Below are positions 8,204 through 16,237 of a DNA stretch of 40,168 nucleotides, one piece after another. Origin of the DNA: Syntrophobacterales bacterium (GTDB taxonomy: Bacteria; Desulfobacterota; Syntrophia; Syntrophales; UBA2210); the NCBI GenBank assembly GCA_018433345.1, contig JAHDRK010000009.1, forward strand, positions 1-40,168, given 5' to 3'. Below the pieces are notes generated by a model. That model was not told the DNA's origin. It saw nothing but the letters and a program-made list of their open reading frames with translations, and made no database searches. Made by a program: the position numbers and the translations under genes. Numbering within the stretch: position 1 is the first letter of the stretch; the number at the start of each line of letters is the position of its first letter.

Positions 8204-9730
8204 ATGCCTGAAAGAGTAACGGGGCTGGATATCGGTCGGGACGGCATAAAGGCCGTTTCAGTCTCGCCGGGCCTTAAGGGGTATCATGTAATAGACGTGG
8301 TATCCGTGAGGATAGCTGAATCGGGCGGTCTTGAAAAGGCGCTGGAGAAGGTTTTTGAACGTGAAGCATTCAGGAATAGTCCCTGTGTGACGGCCATACC
8401 CCTTGATCGTTGCTCGTTTCGCAATGTCCGAATGCCCTTCAAAGATCGGAAGCGAATAAACCAGACCCTTCCATATGAGCTGGAGCAGTCCATTCCCTAT
8501 CCAATCGAACGGGTCGTTATAGACTACCTTGTAACAGGTCGTTCGGATCAAACGGAAATGTTGGCGGCCATAGTCCGGGAGAATGAACTCGCCGAGCGTT
8601 TGGAGTCGCTTTCGAAACACGTATCGTCCTTCCCGGTGGTGGACGTGGAAGAAGCGGCCCTGGCCTATTGGCTCATCACCGATTCCGGGGAAGACGGGGC
8701 GGGTGTTCTGATCGACGCGGGTGCAGCCGGCACGTCCCTCGCTATTGTCGACCGGGGGCGGATAGTCCATCTCCGGTCCTTCCCATTCGGTGGGAACATG
8801 GTTGTAGAATCGGTGGCTGCGGAACAGGGAATTGATCTTGAAGAGGCGGGAAAGGTGGTTCGCTCGGGGGATCCCCGTTCAAAGTCGGCTTGGGTAAAAC
8901 TTTGCTCGGAACTTCATCGGGAGGTGCAAAGGACGATAGACCTTCTTCGCCTGAGGGGACTTATCGAAGAGGCGCCCCGCAAGCTGTGTCTTGCCGGTGG
9001 GTGCTCCCAGTCCGCCGTATTTAGAGACGAAATGGGTCGTCTCTTTTCACTTTATCCTCAGGCCCCCGTTGTCCCTCAGGAACAATCTTTCCAGTTTACC
9101 GGAGAGGCGAAAGAAAACTGGAACCCGGCGCTTTTTAACCAGGCGCTTGCCCTCGCTCTCCGGGAGGCGGGGAAGGTCCGGGGATTCAATTTTGTGAGGG
9201 GAAGAAGCGCGGCCAAGGGAATCGTCGACAGGCTCCGCGAAGAGCTGCCATGGCTTGCCCCCATGGCGGTAGGCATTACCCTGCTTCTTGGAGCGAACCT
9301 CTATTTTGATTATCGCAACGACACACGATATCTCGCGTTGCTTCAAGCCGAGACGAGAGCCATCTTTCAAGAGACCCTTCCCGGGATCACCAGGATCGTT
9401 GATCCCGTGCAGCAGATGCGCACGGCCCTGGAAGAGGTCAAGCGGATGTCGGCGGGGCAGGAACAGGGAACTTCCAGGACGGTCCTTTCAATCCTTAGAG
9501 ATATGTCGGTACTTGTTCCCGCCTCGGTGGAATTTGTCATCACCAATTTTACCTATGACGGGCAGACGATCCGTCTCCAGGGAGAAACCGATAACTTCAA
9601 CACAGTCGATGCCATACGGGCTTCCCTGGAGCGCAGTGATGCCTTTGAATCTGTCACCATAACGTCCGCGAATATGATGCGGCAAGGAGGGCGGGTCACT
9701 TTTGATCTAAGGATGGAACCCGGGCGATGA
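8204..9730 (+). CDS. gspL: T2SS inner-membrane platform protein GspL (PilM/PilN-like)
   Basis: A 508-residue protein with a cytoplasmic actin-like (PilM-type) domain: VTGLDIGRDGIKAVSV (residues 5-20) is the first phosphate loop and VLIDAGAAGTSLAIV (about 170-184) the second. One membrane segment (about 348-366) follows, then a periplasmic ferredoxin-like domain like PilN. This is the GspL form seen when PilM and PilN functions are in one chain. GspL recruits the GspE ATPase to the membrane and pairs with GspM. The 41 bases after gspK hold only a ribosome binding site-like G-rich stretch. It overlaps gspM by four bases. Confidence 0.82.
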   Translation: MPERVTGLDIGRDGIKAVSVSPGLKGYHVIDVVSVRIAESGGLEKALEKVFEREAFRNSPCVTAIPLDRCSFRNVRMPFKDRKRINQTLPYELEQSIPYPIERVVIDYLVTGRSDQTEMLAAIVRENELAERLESLSKHVSSFPVVDVEEAALAYWLITDSGEDGAGVLIDAGAAGTSLAIVDRGRIVHLRSFPFGGNMVVESVAAEQGIDLEEAGKVVRSGDPRSKSAWVKLCSELHREVQRTIDLLRLRGLIEEAPRKLCLAGGCSQSAVFRDEMGRLFSLYPQAPVVPQEQSFQFTGEAKENWNPALFNQALALALREAGKVRGFNFVRGRSAAKGIVDRLREELPWLAPMAVGITLLLGANLYFDYRNDTRYLALLQAETRAIFQETLPGITRIVDPVQQMRTALEEVKRMSAGQEQGTSRTVLSILRDMSVLVPASVEFVITNFTYDGQTIRLQGETDNFNTVDAIRASLERSDAFESVTITSANMMRQGGRVTFDLRMEPGR

Positions 9731-10266
9731 ACCTCAATATGCTCAAAACCATGAAATTAAGCCGCCGGGAGCGGAGCTGTTTGGTCCTGTGCGCGGTGGC
9801 GGTCTTTCTATTCCTGCTTTTCCAGTTTGCCATCTTTCCTTTTGCCGATGCCAGGGAAAGAACCAAGCGTTCCATCACAAGGGCCGAATCCACGCTCCGG
9901 GACCTGGCCGTGCTAAGCGCTGAATACCGTTCTCTGGGCGCGGCCTCTCTGGAAGTAGACCGATTGATAAAAGACCGCCCCAAAGATTTTTCACTTTTTT
10001 CCTTTCTCGAACAACAGGCAGGAGAGGTCGGTATCAAGCCCAACATCAGTTACATGAGACCTTCGGAAACGATAGACCAGGGTTCATACCGTGAATCCTC
10101 GGTGGAGATGCGACTTGAAAATATCACCATGAGCCAGCTCGTGGAATATCTCCGGCGGGTCGAGTCGGAGGAACACCTGGTGAGGGTGCGACGTATAGTG
10201 ATAAAGAGGACGGAGGTGCCCCGCGGCTGTTTCTCGGTGTTGATCCAGTTGGTTACGGTGGTTTGA
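9727..10266 (+). CDS. gspM: T2SS protein GspM, with repeat-derived or duplicated 3' end
   Basis: A 179-residue bitopic protein: basic cytoplasmic start, membrane helix about residues 18-40, coiled region 45-75, and a periplasmic ferredoxin-like domain. It partners GspL. Its last 16 codons lie in the first copy of a 92-93 bp tandem repeat that continues for about 190 bases after the stop. The final residues (CFSVLIQLVTVV) have the alternating hydrophobic pattern expected of the last beta strand of GspM, so the repeats may be copies of the gspM 3' end rather than an insertion. The first copy lacks one T found in the others (before GGTGG), which places the TGA in this frame. The ATG overlaps the gspL stop. 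Confidence 0.72.
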   Translation: MNLNMLKTMKLSRRERSCLVLCAVAVFLFLLFQFAIFPFADARERTKRSITRAESTLRDLAVLSAEYRSLGAASLEVDRLIKDRPKDFSLFSFLEQQAGEVGIKPNISYMRPSETIDQGSYRESSVEMRLENITMSQLVEYLRRVESEEHLVRVRRIVIKRTEVPRGCFSVLIQLVTVV

Positions 10267-10455
10267 ATGGATTGGGGGTCTCGGGGCTGTATGATGGCCG
10301 CGGGACTTTGCCCCGCGGCTGTTTCTCGGTGTTGATCCAGTTGGTTACTGGTGGTTTGAATGGATGGCTGGTTTGAGTGGGGGGCGTTGGCCGCGGGACT
10401 TTGCCCCGCGGCTGTTTCTCGGTGTTGATCCAGTTGGTTACTGGTGGTTTGAATT
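10217..10455 (+). repeat. Three-copy 92-93 bp tandem repeat at the gspM-gspN junction
   Basis: A core of about 50 bases starting GCCCCGCGGCTG occurs at 10218, 10310 and 10403, and each copy ends in GGTGGTTTGAAT. Copies 2 and 3 are identical over the core; copy 1 lacks a single T. The stretch between cores also shares GGCCGCGGGACTTTG, giving each later copy an 8-bp GC-rich stem (10297-10304 with 10312-10319, and 10390-10397 with 10405-10412, seven-base loops). Copy 1 lies inside gspM and lacks the left arm of the stem. The middle of the unit is diverged between repeats. No transposase or target duplication is visible. Confidence 0.9.
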
Positions 10456-10519
10456 AGTAGTGAGGTTAACTCCATATTTTCTAATAAAAATGGCGCCGCT
10501 GTTTGAGGGGATAAGCGAC

Positions 10520-11344
10520 ATGAAAGGTAAAGCCCTCCTGGGATACACGCTCTACGGGATTATCGTGACGGTTTTTTTCCTCTATTTGCTCTTGCCGTCG
10601 GCGATTCTGGAGCGGTCCATCGAGTCATTCGCCGCAGAGCAATACGGTATCGTAGTTCATGCCAGTGCGGCGGGTTTGACCGTGCCGCCGGGTATGCGCA
10701 TGGAGCGGTGCAGGGTTTCCCTCCCCGGACGTCCGGACATTATGATTGTGGTCCAGGACGTAGTGGTCAGGGCAAAACTGGGCCGTCTCTTGGGAGGCAG
10801 ACTGTCGGCTCTTTTCCATTGCAGGACTTACGGAGGAACCCTTGAGGGATCGGCGGCCCTTAACAGGAGGTTCACCCTTACAGGACCGATGGATGCCCGG
10901 GTATCGGCGAGCGGTGTAGACCTGGCCCAGGCGACCTGGCTGGTAAAACTTTTGGAACGGCGGGTCGAGGGAACGCTCAAAGGGGTCGTGGAGGTGGAGC
11001 GGATTACCCCGGTCCTTACAGAGGGGGAGGGAAAGTTGGACATGGTCCTCGAAAGAGGAAGTATTTACATGTTGGAACCCTTTATGGGATTCGAAAGACT
11101 GGATTACGATAAAATCGAGATAAAAGCGGACTTGGTCGAGTCGGACTTGACCGTCAGGAACATCACCCTCGAAGGCCCCGACATCATGGGAACTTTCAAC
11201 GGCAAGATAAGCCTGCATTCCCACATACCGAGCAGCAGGATGGCTTTCAAGGGGAGCGTTTCCCTCCCGGCCATGGGGGTTTCCCTGCCGTTGACGGTGG
11301 GAGGCACGCTCGCCGATCCCAGGGTTCGAGTGGGGAGGTCATGA
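10520..11344 (+). CDS. gspN: T2SS-associated protein GspN
   Basis: The preferred start is the ATG at 10520 with GAGGGG 9 bases upstream; longer in-frame versions begin inside the tandem repeat. The 274-residue protein has an N-terminal membrane anchor (about residues 7-27) followed by a beta-rich periplasmic domain similar to AsmA-like repeats, with the motif MGTFNGKISL near residue 225. GspN is found in only some T2SS, commonly in Desulfobacterota, and its exact role is unsettled. It lies between gspM and gspC and overlaps gspC by four bases. The 253 bases before it hold the repeat array and a short AT-rich stretch. Confidence 0.75.
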   Translation: MKGKALLGYTLYGIIVTVFFLYLLLPSAILERSIESFAAEQYGIVVHASAAGLTVPPGMRMERCRVSLPGRPDIMIVVQDVVVRAKLGRLLGGRLSALFHCRTYGGTLEGSAALNRRFTLTGPMDARVSASGVDLAQATWLVKLLERRVEGTLKGVVEVERITPVLTEGEGKLDMVLERGSIYMLEPFMGFERLDYDKIEIKADLVESDLTVRNITLEGPDIMGTFNGKISLHSHIPSSRMAFKGSVSLPAMGVSLPLTVGGTLADPRVRVGRS

Positions 11345-12216
11345 TGGGGGCGACTTTCGCGAGGGCCGTTATGATACTTGCTACGATCACCGTGGCTTCA
11401 TGGCTTGCCGTTGATACCTTTTACAAGGCCGTCACTCCGCTTCCCGCTGTCGTGGTTGAGGATGACCGCTATCTTGCCTCGGCACCCGAGACACCTGCCG
11501 AGCATCCCGCCAAGTCGAGCGCCGATTACGGGATAATCCTGGAAAGGAATCTCTTCGGATCCGCCGAAAAAGAAAAGGAGGAAAGGGCGGAGGTTGAGAT
11601 AGACATAGATGCCCTCGAGCACACGCAGCTGGACTTGGTGCTCTTGGGGACAGTGGCCGGCGACAACGGTTACGACTATGCCGTCATAGAGGAGCGGGGA
11701 AAGAGCGGCCAGACACTGTTTCGAGAAGGAGACGTGGTTTCGGGGGCGCTCTTGGTGAAGATCATGCGGACCAAGGTGGTGCTCAGGGTGGATGACAAAG
11801 AAGAGGTCCTGTCCATGGAAGATGAGCGCCGAAAAAGCCCGTCTTCCACCGCCTCGGCCGCGGGGGAGCGCCCGTCCGTTGTTTCCGATTCGGAACAGGT
11901 CATCACGTTGCAGCGGAGCAAGGTGGATGCGGCGGTCCAGGACATGGGACGCCTCATGACCGATGCCCGCATTCGCCCCTTTTTTTCCGGGGGAAAGGTT
12001 GACGGTATCATGATAAGCAATATTGTTCCGGGAAGTATCTTCCAACAATTGGGTTTGAGGAACGGAGACGTAATACGGGGGATCGACGGCCGTCCTCTGC
12101 AGAGCCCCAATGATCTTATGGAAGTATACAAGAGCCTTGAATCGGGGACGGAACTGGCGGTGGACATCAAGCGCCGTGGGAGGGACCAGCTCTTACAGTA
12201 CCAGTTTATCGACTGA
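11341..12216 (+). CDS. gspC: T2SS protein GspC with PDZ domain
   Basis: A 291-residue inner-membrane protein: membrane helix about residues 7-25, a proline-rich linker, the homology region (about 57-150, beginning near the conserved RNLFG) that contacts the N0 domain of GspD, a serine-rich linker, and a C-terminal PDZ domain (about 205-285; GSIFQQLGLRNGDVI is the peptide-binding loop). GspC couples the inner-membrane platform to the secretin and helps select substrates. Two adjacent ATGs (11341, 11344) follow GGGGAGG. It starts within the gspN stop. Confidence 0.9.
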   Translation: MMGATFARAVMILATITVASWLAVDTFYKAVTPLPAVVVEDDRYLASAPETPAEHPAKSSADYGIILERNLFGSAEKEKEERAEVEIDIDALEHTQLDLVLLGTVAGDNGYDYAVIEERGKSGQTLFREGDVVSGALLVKIMRTKVVLRVDDKEEVLSMEDERRKSPSSTASAAGERPSVVSDSEQVITLQRSKVDAAVQDMGRLMTDARIRPFFSGGKVDGIMISNIVPGSIFQQLGLRNGDVIRGIDGRPLQSPNDLMEVYKSLESGTELAVDIKRRGRDQLLQYQFID

Positions 12217-12271
12217 TTGTCACAGCGCGCGGTCCTGTTGCGCCGTTCATGGCGGGTAAAGAGAAAGGCCT

Positions 12272-13237
12272 ATGTACACCACATATTTCGGCTTGAAAGA
12301 AAAACCCTTCAACCTGACCCCTGATCCCCGCTTTTTCTATCTTTCCCCCCGACACCGGGATGTAATGAATTATCTCATATACGGAATCACCGAACGCAAG
12401 GGGTTCATGGTTATAACGGGGGGGATAGGAACGGGGAAGACGACCGTCAGCAGGGCCTTGCTGGCGAACCTCGACGATGGGGTCGATACGGCCCTGGTGT
12501 TCAATCCCGCTCTTTCCAGCATGGAACTGCTTTCAACGATCGTCCGGGAATTCAATGTGAAGATGGGGCGCGGACGTCCGACGCGCAAGGCATATATAGA
12601 TGCTCTCAATCGTTTTCTCTTGGAAAATTTCGCGTCCGGTCGCAATGCCCTTTTGCTTATCGACGAGGCCCAAAACCTTTCTCCAGAGGTCCTGGAACAG
12701 ATCAGGATGCTGTCGAACCTGGAGACGGGACAGGAAAAGCTGCTCCAGATCGTCCTCATGGGACAGCCGGAGTTAAAAACCATGCTTGCGTCTCCATCGC
12801 TCCGCCAGCTCAATGAAAGAATAGTCGTCCGCTACGAACTGAAACCTTTGGACCGAGACCAGGTGGGTTCCTACGTGAGACATAGAATATCAGTCGCCGA
12901 CGGTAAAGGATCGAAGGTCCGCTTTACATTACCCGCGCAGAGGCTTCTTTATCGTGCCTCGGGAGGAAATCCCCGTCGCATCAACGCCCTGTGCGATCGG
13001 GCGTTGCTGATCGCCTATGCCGGGGGCGATCGCGTGATCGACTACGGGATTCTGCGAAAGGCGGTACGCGACATGGGTTGTTCCTATTTGGGCAAAAGGT
13101 CCGTGGGGAGGGCCTTCTTCGGATTTGGAGTCCCGGCGGTGATCCTTGCGGGGGCGGCGCTCGTTCTGTGGGCCGGCCGTTCCCGGGACCTGTGGTCGGG
13201 GATTCGATCGCTGCTTTCAGGTGTGGGTTTACCATGA
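12272..13237 (+). CDS. ExeA/GspA-type AAA ATPase
   Basis: A 321-residue AAA-family ATPase. It starts with the family signature YFGLKEKPFNLTPDPRFFYLS (shortened here, residues 5-25), has a Walker A GGIGTGKTT (about 50-58), Walker B LLLIDEAQ (about 127-134) and a C-terminal membrane segment (about 282-303). ExeA works with ExeB to place or assemble the secretin through the peptidoglycan in Aeromonas. Here it lacks the large periplasmic peptidoglycan-binding extension of ExeA, stopping soon after the membrane helix. It overlaps the next gene, a GspB-like protein, by four bases, which fits an A/B pair. Confidence 0.82.
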   Translation: MYTTYFGLKEKPFNLTPDPRFFYLSPRHRDVMNYLIYGITERKGFMVITGGIGTGKTTVSRALLANLDDGVDTALVFNPALSSMELLSTIVREFNVKMGRGRPTRKAYIDALNRFLLENFASGRNALLLIDEAQNLSPEVLEQIRMLSNLETGQEKLLQIVLMGQPELKTMLASPSLRQLNERIVVRYELKPLDRDQVGSYVRHRISVADGKGSKVRFTLPAQRLLYRASGGNPRRINALCDRALLIAYAGGDRVIDYGILRKAVRDMGCSYLGKRSVGRAFFGFGVPAVILAGAALVLWAGRSRDLWSGIRSLLSGVGLP

Positions 13238-13896
13238 GTTACATTCACGACGCGCTCAAGCGTGCCCAGGAAGAAAAAGACAGCCTCTACGCGGGGTATG
13301 GGAGGATCATCGACGACGGTAAGAGGGAGCGGCGACGCCGCCTCAAACCGACTGTCTTCGGTTTGTTGGTTCTATTGGGGTTGGTGGTCGCCGCTATGTC
13401 GCCCTTCGATTCCATGCTTTTGGGAAGTAAAGAGAGAAAGGCCCCTTCGACGATGTCCGGGTCGGCGGAGCCGGCGGCGGCCATGTACCCGCGATTTGAC
13501 CGTGAGTCGGGAGAAGAAATCTACAGGCGGGCCCTGGATTTGCATGAACGTGGGAAACTTGCCGAAGCGGAAGCCCTGTACCGGAAAATTCCAGCGGGAG
13601 ATGAAAGGTACATGTTTGCCTTAAATAACCGGGGGGTTGTTCACTTAACGCGGGGCGACAGGGAAGGAGCGAGAGTTCTCTTCCTCAAGGCGCTCGAGGG
13701 AAACGAGACATACGTCGATTCCTGGTACAATCTGGCCTGTCTTTACGCCGCGGAGGGAGAAAAGGAGCGGGCCGTGGAATACCTGGAAAAGGCGCTTGCC
13801 ATCAGCAGTGAGGTGAAAGAGTGGGCCGAGGTTGACGAAGATCTGGTCGGATTGAGATCATTGCCGGAATATAAGGCATTGATGGAACGTTATTAA
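13234..13896 (+). CDS. GspB-like TPR membrane protein
   Basis: The ATG at 13234 overlaps the ATPase stop (ATGA). The 220-residue protein opens with SYIHDALKRAQEEKD, the start signature of GspB/ExeB-type proteins, followed by a membrane helix (about residues 37-58). Instead of the usual short C-terminal GspB domain it has about 140 residues of tetratricopeptide repeats (from IYRRALDLHERGKLAEAEALY, shortened here, to the end). TPR domains bind partners, so it may connect the ATPase to GspD assembly. It is the last gene before a 154-base gap and gspD. Confidence 0.75.
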   Translation: MSYIHDALKRAQEEKDSLYAGYGRIIDDGKRERRRRLKPTVFGLLVLLGLVVAAMSPFDSMLLGSKERKAPSTMSGSAEPAAAMYPRFDRESGEEIYRRALDLHERGKLAEAEALYRKIPAGDERYMFALNNRGVVHLTRGDREGARVLFLKALEGNETYVDSWYNLACLYAAEGEKERAVEYLEKALAISSEVKEWAEVDEDLVGLRSLPEYKALMERY

Positions 13897-14050
13897 CGAA
13901 AATCTCTTTGATGTTTTTCCGCAAAGGATGTGACACTGGAAGAAGACCGCAAGGTCGCTCGGTAACGAACGAAAAGGGTGAAGCTGAAGGTAGCTGTTTC
14001 AAGTAAACGGGGGGCAAAAAATATGGTGCCCGTTCCGGCAAAGTGAGGGA

Positions 14051-16237
14051 ATGATGAAACAAGCAGCGGTTTTAACTTTGATGACGATTTTTCTTACGTT
14101 CTGCCTCGTTATGATAGGCACTTCCGAGGGTGCCCGTGTCACTGGAGGCGATTCGCTGGTTACGACCTCCGATGATCCGCCCGAGAGGCGGGAGCCGGCC
14201 GAAGCGCCTCCAACGGTCCTTGAACCGATGAGACCAGCCGTTCCTCCGACAAGGGCTCCGGTGATTCCGTCATTGCGCCGGCTTCCATCCGTTGGCTCGC
14301 AGGAAATAAAACAAGAAGAAGGCGAACCCACCCCCGGGCGGGTCTCCGCCGCGAGGAGCGTCCCGAAGATCCCTGAGGGGGAAGGCCAATACATCACCAT
14401 TGATTTCGATAACGTGGACATCCGGGTTTTTGTGAAGTTTATCAGTGAAATCACCGGGAAAAACTTTATCGTGGATCCCAACGTCCGGGCAAACGTGACC
14501 GTCATTTCGCCAAGAAAAATTTCCGCCCAAGAGGCCTACCGCGTTTTTGAATCCGTCTTGGAGGTCCACGGCTTTACCACGGTTCCTTCGGGAGACGTGA
14601 CGAAGATCATCCCAGCAGTGGCGGCCCGGGAGAAGAGCGTCGAAACCCTGCTACGGGAAGAGGCGATCAGTCCCGAGGACCGGGTAGTCACCCGCATCGT
14701 ACCCCTGCGTTACGCAAATCCCACGGAGATGCAGAAAGTCCTGACACCGCTCGTTTCACGCGCCAGCATAATAATTTCTTACCCTCCGACAGGGACTCTT
14801 ATCATAACCGACGTGCTTTCGAACATTGAAAGGCTTATGAACATCGTCGAGACATTGGACGTGGCCGGCATAGAGGAGCATCTTTCCGTAATCCCTCTGG
14901 ATCACGCCCGGGCGGACGAGGTGGCGGGATCGTTGAACCAGGTGTTTCAGACGGCGCGGCGGCCCCAGGCGGGTGTCGTGGAGGGGCCCGTGACCATAGT
15001 GCCCGATGCCCGGACAAACGTGATTATCGTATATGCAAGCGACTACGAAACCTACCGAATCAGGCAGCTTATCGAGCTGCTCGACCGGGAGGTGCCGCGC
15101 CGGGTTGATCGGATACGGGTGTACCGCCTGCAGAACGCCGAGGCGGAATCGCTTGCCCAGGTACTCATGGACATCCCGCGTGGCGATGACGCCCAGCGTG
15201 CTGAAGGTGGGGTTTCAAAGGGCAGTGTGTTGTCCAAGGACGTACAGATCATTCCCGACAAGGCGACCAACTCGCTCATTATCACCGCCGGTATGGACGA
15301 CTACCTGGCCCTCGAGGAAGTGATACAAAAGCTCGATATACCCCGTGCCATGGTTTACATCGAGGCCCTCATCATGGAAGTCAACGTGGATAGGGATTTC
15401 AGGTTGGGGACGGAATGGACGGGGGCGGAATACATAAGCACCACCGAGGGTCGAGCCAAGGTCTACGGAGGGGGGTTCAGGGGACGCGGCATTATTCCCG
15501 TACCGGATAGTGATACCGGTCTCATAACCATGCCTGAGGGATTTTCCCTGGGTGTCATGGGGCAGGACATCAAAATCGGCGATATCAGCTTTCCCAACCT
15601 CGGCGCCGTGTTCCAGGCATACCAGAAAGACTCAAACGTTCACATACTCTCCACTCCCCAGCTTCTCACCCTGGATAACGAGGAGGCGGAGATCTACGTG
15701 GGTGAAAACGTTCCCTATCAAACCAGGGCGGAGACCACGGATACCCTTAGGGACTATTCGAGCTACGAATACAGGGACGTGGGTGTAACTCTTCGCATCA
15801 CGCCTCAAATCAACCAGGAACAGTTCGTGCGGCTCGCTATTTTCCAAGAGATCACAAAACTGACGAGTTCGGCGCAGGCAACAAATTTCAGGCCCTCGAC
15901 GTTGAAGCGCACGGCCACCACGACGGTTAGCGTCAAGGACAAAAACACCGTGGTCATCGGCGGCCTCATAGGCGACGACGTGGAGACCTCCACTTGGCAG
16001 GTGCCCTGTTTCGGGCGTCTGCCCCTTTTGGGATGGTTCTTCAAGCAAGAAACCGAAACCCGGGAAAAACGCAACCTTTATATATTTATCACACCGCACA
16101 TCTTGGAGAATCCCGAGGAGGCCGCGGCCCTTTACGAGGAGAGAAAAGAACGTATAGATTCCTTGGAAGAGGCAACGGTCAAGCCAAAGCGCCTGCAGCG
16201 ATTACTCCAGGGCGACGAGGGGGGCTTTTATGACTGA
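14051..16237 (+). CDS. gspD: T2SS outer-membrane secretin GspD
   Basis: A 728-residue secretin. Signal peptide to about residue 28, a proline-rich variable region to about 110, N0 domain (about 115-195), then N1, N2 and N3 ring domains (about 210-430), and the beta-barrel secretin domain (about 436-690). The secretin signature reads VPCFGRLPLLGWFFK (about residues 645-659), with Cys and Phe where LLG or SLG is usual. No S-domain for pilotin binding is apparent at the short C-terminus. GspD forms the outer-membrane channel. The start is one of two adjacent ATGs behind GAGGG. It overlaps gspE by eight bases. Confidence 0.95.
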   Translation: MMKQAAVLTLMTIFLTFCLVMIGTSEGARVTGGDSLVTTSDDPPERREPAEAPPTVLEPMRPAVPPTRAPVIPSLRRLPSVGSQEIKQEEGEPTPGRVSAARSVPKIPEGEGQYITIDFDNVDIRVFVKFISEITGKNFIVDPNVRANVTVISPRKISAQEAYRVFESVLEVHGFTTVPSGDVTKIIPAVAAREKSVETLLREEAISPEDRVVTRIVPLRYANPTEMQKVLTPLVSRASIIISYPPTGTLIITDVLSNIERLMNIVETLDVAGIEEHLSVIPLDHARADEVAGSLNQVFQTARRPQAGVVEGPVTIVPDARTNVIIVYASDYETYRIRQLIELLDREVPRRVDRIRVYRLQNAEAESLAQVLMDIPRGDDAQRAEGGVSKGSVLSKDVQIIPDKATNSLIITAGMDDYLALEEVIQKLDIPRAMVYIEALIMEVNVDRDFRLGTEWTGAEYISTTEGRAKVYGGGFRGRGIIPVPDSDTGLITMPEGFSLGVMGQDIKIGDISFPNLGAVFQAYQKDSNVHILSTPQLLTLDNEEAEIYVGENVPYQTRAETTDTLRDYSSYEYRDVGVTLRITPQINQEQFVRLAIFQEITKLTSSAQATNFRPSTLKRTATTTVSVKDKNTVVIGGLIGDDVETSTWQVPCFGRLPLLGWFFKQETETREKRNLYIFITPHILENPEEAAALYEERKERIDSLEEATVKPKRLQRLLQGDEGGFYD

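Noticed and set aside
10297-10412. CRISPR array
   Set aside because: Three copies only, repeats longer than usual, spacers partly similar to each other, and no cas genes nearby.
10364-10519. N-terminal extension of GspN
   Set aside because: The longer frame begins inside the tandem repeat and lacks a hydrophobic signal until the ATG at 10520, which has a good ribosome binding site.
12991-13233. N-terminal extension of the GspB-like protein
   Set aside because: It lies wholly within the ATPase gene; the ATG at 13234 starts the family signature.
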